Positions 6,071-9,823 of a stretch of DNA of 9,823 nt are shown piece after piece. The number at the start of each line of letters is the position of its first letter. Position 1 is the stretch's first letter. Source of the stretch: SLQH01 sp964612995 (lineage in GTDB: Bacteria; Planctomycetota; UBA11346); assembly GCA_964612995.1 (NCBI GenBank), contig CAZTGE010000146.1:1-9823 (forward strand), given 5' to 3'. A program made the position numbers and the translations under genes. Under the pieces are notes generated by a model that saw only the letters and a program-made list of their open reading frames with translations, had not been told where the DNA came from and searched no databases.

Positions 6071-7303
6071 GTGATCGTCCCTTATGCCTCCGATGCCCCG
6101 CTCTACCACCGCCCTTGGGCCACGATCGGCTTGATCATCGCCAACGTCGTCCTGTTCTTCGCTGTGGATCCTGCTTCACCCGACAGCGCCTCGATATGGA
6201 TCATGCACCATGGGAGCTTCGCTCCCTGGCAGTGGATCCCCTCCTCGTTCACCCATCTCAGCCTCGTGCACCTGCTCGGCAATATGATCTTCCTATGGAG
6301 CTTCGGCCTGATCGTTGAAGGCAAGCTTGGCTGGCGCGTATTCCTGCCCCTGTATGCCGGCCTCGCGGCAGCCGGCGGATTTATCGAACAGGTGCTGATG
6401 CTCGGCGGCGGTCCCGGCTCCGCCGGGGCCTCGGGAGTCATCTACAGCCTCATGGTCATGGCCCTGCTCTGGGCGCCGCACAACCGCATGGACTGCCTGC
6501 TGGTCCTGTTCATCCGCCCGTATCATTTCGAAATGTCGGTGCTCGCCGTTTGCGGCTTCCACGTCGGGTGGGACCTGATCGCGGCGATGTTCTCGGCATT
6601 CTCCATGGGCTCCAGCCTGTTGCACCTCATCGGCGCGGCGGTCGGTCTGGTGCCAGCGGTCATCATGCTGCGCAAGGGCTGGGTCGATTGCGAAGGCTGG
6701 GACCTGCTCACCCTGCGGGCCAAGCGGCGCGAACGCACCGCCCAGGCCACCGAACATCGCCCACCCCCGGTACCGGCCTGGAGGCCGGGAGCTGCCATGA
6801 CGGCCACGACCGGGTCCGTTCCGGGGCCCACCGCCGACGCCACACGCCCCGATGCCGATGCCGGCCACCCACGCTCGTTTCTCCCCGGCCACGGCGCGGG
6901 CGAATCATCGGCGCAACAGGGCGCGAGCGTGGACGCGGCCCTGGATGCCGGGGATCTCGATGCCGCGCTCACGGCCTACCGGCGAGGCACAACCGCCGGA
7001 AGAGCGATCGAGACGGCCGTACACCGTCAGCTGATCAACGAACTCATGGCCGGCCGCCACTTCGACGATGCCCTGCCCGTCATCCGCGACTGGATCAAGC
7101 TTCACGGCGAGGACACCAGCGTGCGCGTGCAGGAGGCGACAATCCTCATCCGGCACTGCGAGATGCCGGCAGCCGGCATGAAACGCCTGGAACGCCTGAA
7201 CGACACCTTGCTCCCCCCGGAGCAACGGTCGGACAAGGAGGCGCTCGCAACCGAAGCCCGTGGCATGCTCGACGCAGGCGTCCTCGAATTGGCCGAAGAC
7301 TAG
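6071..7303 (+). CDS. Rhomboid-family intramembrane serine protease with C-terminal helical (TPR-like) extension
   Basis: 410 residues; cleaves transmembrane substrates within the membrane. Hydrophobic segments begin at about residue 17 (ATIGLIIANVVLFF) and continue to about 200. The conserved HLLGNMIFLWSFG (H67 to G79) leads into the catalytic serine of GASG (S121), and the His partner is H185 in HLIGAAVG, completing a Ser-His dyad. After the last membrane segment comes a basic stretch (RAKRRER, 216-222), a Pro/Ala/Thr-rich linker (about 223-275) and a soluble helical region (about 280-405: DAALDAGDLDAALTAYRRG, then RHFDDALPVIRDWIKLHGED) that looks like degenerate TPR helices, perhaps for partner or substrate binding in the cytoplasm. 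The start is GTG 6071, because MIVPYASDAPLYHRPW gives a normal rhomboid N-terminus; no ribosome binding site is visible. The protein is intact and apparently monocistronic, with a long hairpin element at its stop codon. Confidence 0.92.
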   Translation: MIVPYASDAPLYHRPWATIGLIIANVVLFFAVDPASPDSASIWIMHHGSFAPWQWIPSSFTHLSLVHLLGNMIFLWSFGLIVEGKLGWRVFLPLYAGLAAAGGFIEQVLMLGGGPGSAGASGVIYSLMVMALLWAPHNRMDCLLVLFIRPYHFEMSVLAVCGFHVGWDLIAAMFSAFSMGSSLLHLIGAAVGLVPAVIMLRKGWVDCEGWDLLTLRAKRRERTAQATEHRPPPVPAWRPGAAMTATTGSVPGPTADATRPDADAGHPRSFLPGHGAGESSAQQGASVDAALDAGDLDAALTAYRRGTTAGRAIETAVHRQLINELMAGRHFDDALPVIRDWIKLHGEDTSVRVQEATILIRHCEMPAAGMKRLERLNDTLLPPEQRSDKEALATEARGMLDAGVLELAED

Positions 7304-7467
7304 ATCCCTCACGAGACAACTGCTGCAAAGTCGTGTCGCACCGCCACTACGGGACTTCGCTCGGTCGGCGGATCCTCGTAGCGCTGCTACGCTCCGGTCC
7401 GCCTCGGTCGCGAAGCCCTGCATTGACAGCACGCTACGACTTTTCGCGACGTTGCTCATGAGGGATC
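7303..7467. repeat. 165-bp imperfect palindrome at the rhomboid stop codon
   Basis: GATCCCTCA (7303-7311) and TGAGGGATC (7459-7467) form the ends. Similarity continues inward through AAAGTCGT on the left and ACGACTTTT on the right, then through a GGGACTTCGC arm and a GCGAAGCCC arm, to the centre CGTAGC-gct-GCTACG (7377-7391). The unit thus folds into one long interrupted hairpin on either strand. The last base of the rhomboid TAG stop is the element's first base. It could serve as a transcription end or mRNA stabiliser, but it looks like a MITE/REP-type mobile palindrome. Confidence 0.7.
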
Positions 7468-7523
7468 CGGGCCAGGCCGGTACGGTCCTGGTGTCCATAG
7501 GCAGATGGGGTCTATTGATAGAA

Positions 7524-7651
7524 GAAGCCGGGGACAGAGCCGGCATCGCGAAGCGATAGCAGGCCCCGGTGGGGCCTGCGGCCGGCGAAGCGCGACGAGC
7601 GACAGCGTGGAAGCCGGGGTGCGGCGAAGCTGCGAGGGGGCAGCGCCCCTT
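7524..7651. repeat. Array of short GC-rich hairpins
   Basis: Several compact stems follow one another. ATCGC-gaa-GCGAT is at 7545-7557. GCAGGCCCC-ggt-GGGGCCTGC is at 7559-7579 (perfect 9-bp stem) and is flanked by GCCGGC at 7539-7544 and 7581-7586. AGGGGGC-agc-GCCCCTT is at 7635-7651. The string GAAGCCGGGG occurs twice (7524-7533 and 7610-7619). No ORF here looks real. It may be a repeat family or a structured RNA. The remaining DNA between 7304 and 7804 shows nothing else that I can name. Confidence 0.55.
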
Positions 7652-7794
7652 CTGCGAAAACAGCATCGATCGTGACCATCGAACGATAATGCCTGGCGAT
7701 CGCGGGTCGGCACAGGCGGGCGGGACGGGGCTTCCTTGCACCGCCCTGCCGCAGATGTGAGGCTGGACCCGTGCGCACAGCAGCGCGCGCTGAT

Positions 7795-7799
7795 GGAGG
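7795..7799 (+). promoter_or_regulatory. Shine-Dalgarno site of the aldo/keto reductase gene
   Basis: GGAGG lies 5 nt before ATG 7805 and settles the start: translation begins at MEYRNLGRTG, where family similarity starts, not at the in-frame TTG (7736) or ATG (7793) upstream. Confidence 0.8.
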
Positions 7800-7804
7800 C
7801 GCCC

Positions 7805-8815
7805 ATGGAATACCGCAATCTCGGACGCACGGGGGTCAAGGTCAGCCCGCTGTGCCTCGGGACCATGATGTTCGCACGCAAGGCCGATCTCGAGACCGCG
7901 TGTCGCCTGACCGCGCGGGCGGTGGATGCCGGCATCAACTTCATCGACACCGCCGATGTCTACGGTCAGGGCGCGGCCGAAGAGCACCTCGGCGAGGCCC
8001 TCGCTCGCAGTGGAGCGCGCGAACGGGTGGTGCTGGCGAGCAAGGTCTACGGCGGCATGGCGGATGACGACCCCAACGCCCAGGGCGTCAGCCGGCGCCA
8101 CATCATCGCGGGGTGCGAAGCTTCGCTCAGGCGTTTGCGCACAGACCGCATCGACCTGTATCAGGTGCACCGTCCCGACCACAACGTACCGATCGACGAG
8201 ACCCTCCGGGCGCTCGATGACCTGGTGCGGGCGGGCAAGGTGCGCTATCTCGGCTTGAGCTCCTTCCCCACATGGCGGGTGGTCGAGAGCATCTGGATCG
8301 CCAAGGAACTCGGCCTCAACCGCGTGGTCTGCGAGCAGCCACCCTACAACCTGCTCGACCGTCGGATCGAGAACGAGCTGCTGCCTGCGGCCAGCGACTA
8401 CGGTCTCGCGATCATCCCGTGGTCACCGCTCGCCGGCGGCTTCCTCACCGGCAAATACGGCCGCGACAGCCGGCCCTCCGGCGCGCGCTACACCCCCGAC
8501 GACGGTGAGACCAACACCTGGCACGAGCGGTATTTCGTCGAACCGGCCTTCCGGGTCGTCGACCGCCTGCGCGAACTCGCCACCGCCCACGATGCCACGC
8601 CCGGCCAGATCGCCCTCGCCTGGCTGCTGCACCGCGAGGGCGTGACCGCGCCGATCATCGGTCCGCGCACGGTCGAGCAGCTCGAGGACAACCTCGGCGC
8701 GCTCGACGTGCGCCTCGACGCGGACGAACTCGCCAGCTTCGATCAGCTCTCGCCACGCGGCCAGGCGATCGTACCACTGCACAAACCCGATCGCCACGCC
8801 ACGGCCTGTCGCTGA
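7805..8815 (+). CDS. Aldo/keto reductase family oxidoreductase
   Basis: 336 residues, normal length for the NADP(H)-dependent (alpha/beta)8-barrel family close to the voltage-gated potassium channel beta-subunit/YajO/YghZ-type reductases; a soluble carbonyl reductase of unknown substrate. The N-terminus MEYRNLGRTGVKVSPLCLGT is typical. The catalytic tetrad is visible: D48 and Y53 in FIDTADVYGQG, K80 in VLASKVYG and H122 in DLYQVHRPD. Later landmarks are VRYLGLSSF, VCEQPPYNLLDR, IIPWSPLAGGFLTGKY and TPGQIALAWLLH, then the C-terminal cofactor-binding APIIGPRTVEQLEDNL. GGAGG precedes the ATG by 5 nt and a hairpin follows the stop. It is transcribed alone and converges with the FAD-oxidoreductase remnant. 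There is no sign of damage. The exact substrate cannot be inferred. Confidence 0.95.
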   Translation: MEYRNLGRTGVKVSPLCLGTMMFARKADLETACRLTARAVDAGINFIDTADVYGQGAAEEHLGEALARSGARERVVLASKVYGGMADDDPNAQGVSRRHIIAGCEASLRRLRTDRIDLYQVHRPDHNVPIDETLRALDDLVRAGKVRYLGLSSFPTWRVVESIWIAKELGLNRVVCEQPPYNLLDRRIENELLPAASDYGLAIIPWSPLAGGFLTGKYGRDSRPSGARYTPDDGETNTWHERYFVEPAFRVVDRLRELATAHDATPGQIALAWLLHREGVTAPIIGPRTVEQLEDNLGALDVRLDADELASFDQLSPRGQAIVPLHKPDRHATACR

Positions 8816-8839
8816 CCGGCGAGCCGCAGGCCTCGCCGG
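8816..8839 (+). terminator. Hairpin directly after the aldo/keto reductase stop
   Basis: CCGGCGAG (8816-8823) and CTCGCCGG (8832-8839) form a perfect 8-bp stem with an 8-nt loop, starting at the base after the TGA. No T-run follows, so it is at best a hairpin-only terminator, or it may simply protect the mRNA end. Confidence 0.45.
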
Positions 8840-8976
8840 TCGCGCCGGCAGGGCCTCAGGCGTAACCGCTGGCGCCGGTATGGGGGCGGAAAGCCTGGCC
8901 TGGGGCGGAGGGGTCGCCGATCGGCCGCAGTTGACCGCGGCCATCGACCGCCTGGACGCGGCCGTCGCGAGTCGGA

Positions 8977-9630
8977 TCAGGTCGCAGGGCGTGGGCGGTC
9001 GACCGCGTCGCCAACGTTGGCGCCGGCGGCGCGCAGGCTGTCGCGCAGCAGGTGGATGTCGAGCCGGCGCGGCGAGCAGCGCTGGTGGACGCTGAGGGCG
9101 GCGGCGGTGCCGGCGGCCTGGCCGATGGCCATGGCGTGGCTCTGCACCCGGTAGCTGGCCAGGGCGATGTGGTCGCCGGAGATGCAGCGGCCCGCGACCA
9201 GCAGGCCGTCGATGCCGACCGGCAGCAGGCAGCGATAGGGGATGCTGTAGGGTTGATCGAGCAGGATGAGGGCCGAGGGCCTGGCGATCTCGGCCGGATT
9301 GTGGATGTCCAGCAGGTAGATGCCGCGGGCGATGGCGTCGTCGAAGTGGGCGCCGCCGCGGACGTCATCGCCGGTCAGGCGGTAATCGCCGCGGATGCGA
9401 CGGCTCTCGCGGATGCCGATGTGGGCGGCGGTGTTGATCAGGTAGGCCAGCTCGTGCCCGGGGATGTAGGCCCGCTGGAAGGCGAGGGCTTCCTGCACCT
9501 GGGCCCGGCCTTCGATTTCGGCCGCGCTGAGGGCATCGGCGTCGCAGGACAGGCGGCCTTGGACCCGGGTGAAGTTGACCGTGCAGACCGACGGATCGGA
9601 GGGATCGACGGGAGTGGCGGCGCAGAACGT
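8977..9630 (-). pseudogene. FAD-dependent oxidoreductase, C-terminal half only
   Basis: The minus-strand frame is open from a stop at 9631-9633 down to the stop ending at 8977 (217 codons). It reads CTVNFTRVQGRLSCDADALS, then AAEIEGRAQVQEALAF and YIPGHELAYLINTAAHIGIR, followed by ESRRIRGDYRLTGDDV, YLLDIHNP, LLVAGRCISGDHIALASYRV and QAAGTAAALS. This is the C-terminal half of the FAD_oxidored family (PF12831 type), which in full starts with a dinucleotide-binding GxGxxG fold of about 200 or more residues. That half is absent: upstream of 9633 the DNA is non-coding. The only starts inside are internal (for example GTG 9498), so a working enzyme is unlikely. The C-terminus may be shifted too: removing one base at the GGG run 8993-8995 would extend the protein by about 45 residues to 8856 (HALRPDPTRDGRVQAVDG and onward). 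Both possibilities point to decay. Confidence 0.8.
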
Positions 9631-9690
9631 TCAAGGTAACTGGCGCCGCGAAGCGGTTCCAGTTCACCGCCTTGTTCGATCATGTTTCTC

Positions 9691-9712
9691 ACAGAGGCAC
9701 GGAGACACGGAG
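9691..9712 (+). repeat. Short tandem cacggag motif beside the GxxExxR gene
   Basis: cacggagacacggag contains two ACGGAG units 8 bp apart. I recall similar strings next to or inside GxxExxR genes in many genomes; that is memory, not a search. It lies 3 bp past the GxxExxR stop. The rest of 9634-9715 has no coding signal. Confidence 0.35.
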
Positions 9713-9715
9713 AAA

Positions 9716-9823
9716 TCATGAGAGGTTACCGTTGATGGTACGAGTAATGCCCTCTTTCATCAGCGCTACTCCGAAGTTCAACAGATACCCCAGTCGCAAA
9801 CCGGTCAACTTCAGGTAGGCAAG
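9716..9823 (-). CDS. GxxExxR protein, C-terminal end (runs off the window)
   Basis: The last 35 residues of a minus-strand gene: LAYLKLTGLRLGYLLNFG, then VALMKEGITRTINGNLS and a TGA at 9716-9718. The segment (Y)LKLTGxxxGxLLNFG...LMKEGIxRxxN is the conserved end of the small (about 120-130 residue) GxxExxR proteins, a nuclease-like family of unknown role that is frequent in PVC, Chloroflexi and cyanobacterial genomes. The name-giving GxxExxR motif would lie beyond the window edge. It is too short for the usual gene finders but is clearly coding by similarity. Confidence 0.8.
   Translation of the reverse strand, partial: LAYLKLTGLRLGYLLNFGVALMKEGITRTINGNLS

Noticed and set aside
6293..6892. 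199-residue minus-strand open frame
   Set aside because: It is antisense to the rhomboid membrane domain, which has the GASG and His dyad on the plus strand.
6905..8182. 425-residue minus-strand open frame
   Set aside because: It runs antisense through the rhomboid end, the palindromic region and the aldo/keto reductase start, so it crosses unrelated features; no family signature.
9052..9639. 195-residue plus-strand open frame
   Set aside because: It is antisense to the FAD-oxidoreductase remnant, whose minus-strand translation has clear family motifs.
1..9823. CRISPR arrays, tRNA or rRNA genes
   Set aside because: No regularly spaced direct repeats, cloverleaf or rRNA-like sequence was seen.

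Overview
This is a GC-rich bacterial accessory region, about 9.8 kb. It holds two intact housekeeping-type genes, one intact two-gene transposon, and several truncated or frameshifted genes. There is no phylogenetic marker. The style of the RHS core, the FAD_oxidored-type oxidoreductase remnant, the GxxExxR remnant and the repeat-rich intergenic DNA would fit a Planctomycetota/Lentisphaerota/Kiritimatiellota-type (PVC) bacterium. That placement is an inference with low confidence.

Layout. (1) 1-957 (+): the 3' end of an RHS/YD-repeat polymorphic toxin gene. It has the conserved core followed by an AT-richer variable tip, which is cut off by a transposon. (2) 958-3405: a complete IS66-like element bounded by perfect 15-bp inverted repeats. 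On the minus strand it carries a DUF4338/DruA-family gene (where IS66 elements usually have tnpA/tnpB) and an IS66-type DDE transposase gene, overlapping by 4 nt. No target-site duplication is visible and the genes on both sides are truncated, so the insertion was probably followed by a deletion or recombination. (3) 3406-5208 (+): a protein with a CARDB-like domain and five tandem ~70-residue PEGA-like modules, lacking its original start. (4) 5238-5845 (-): an unknown gene broken by a one-base frameshift near 5371, with its 5' end overlapped by a nested palindromic element (5779-5911).

(5) 6071-7303 (+): a rhomboid-family intramembrane serine protease with a cytoplasmic helical, TPR-like C-terminal extension. 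(6) 7303-7804: about 500 bp without a gene, holding a 165-bp near-palindrome that starts at the rhomboid stop codon and then a run of short GC-rich hairpins. (7) 7805-8815 (+): an intact aldo/keto reductase with a good ribosome binding site and a hairpin right after its stop. (8) 8977-9630 (-): the C-terminal half of an FAD-dependent oxidoreductase without its nucleotide-binding half. (9) 9716-9823 (-): the C-terminus of a GxxExxR protein running off the window, next to a short cacggag repeat.

The rhomboid and aldo/keto reductase genes look functional and independent. The RHS, CARDB, 5238-5845, FAD and probably other flanking loci look like remnants produced by mobile-element activity and small indels. 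The most interesting object is the transposon that pairs an IS66 transposase with a DruA-family protein; DruA is a component of the Druantia anti-phage system.
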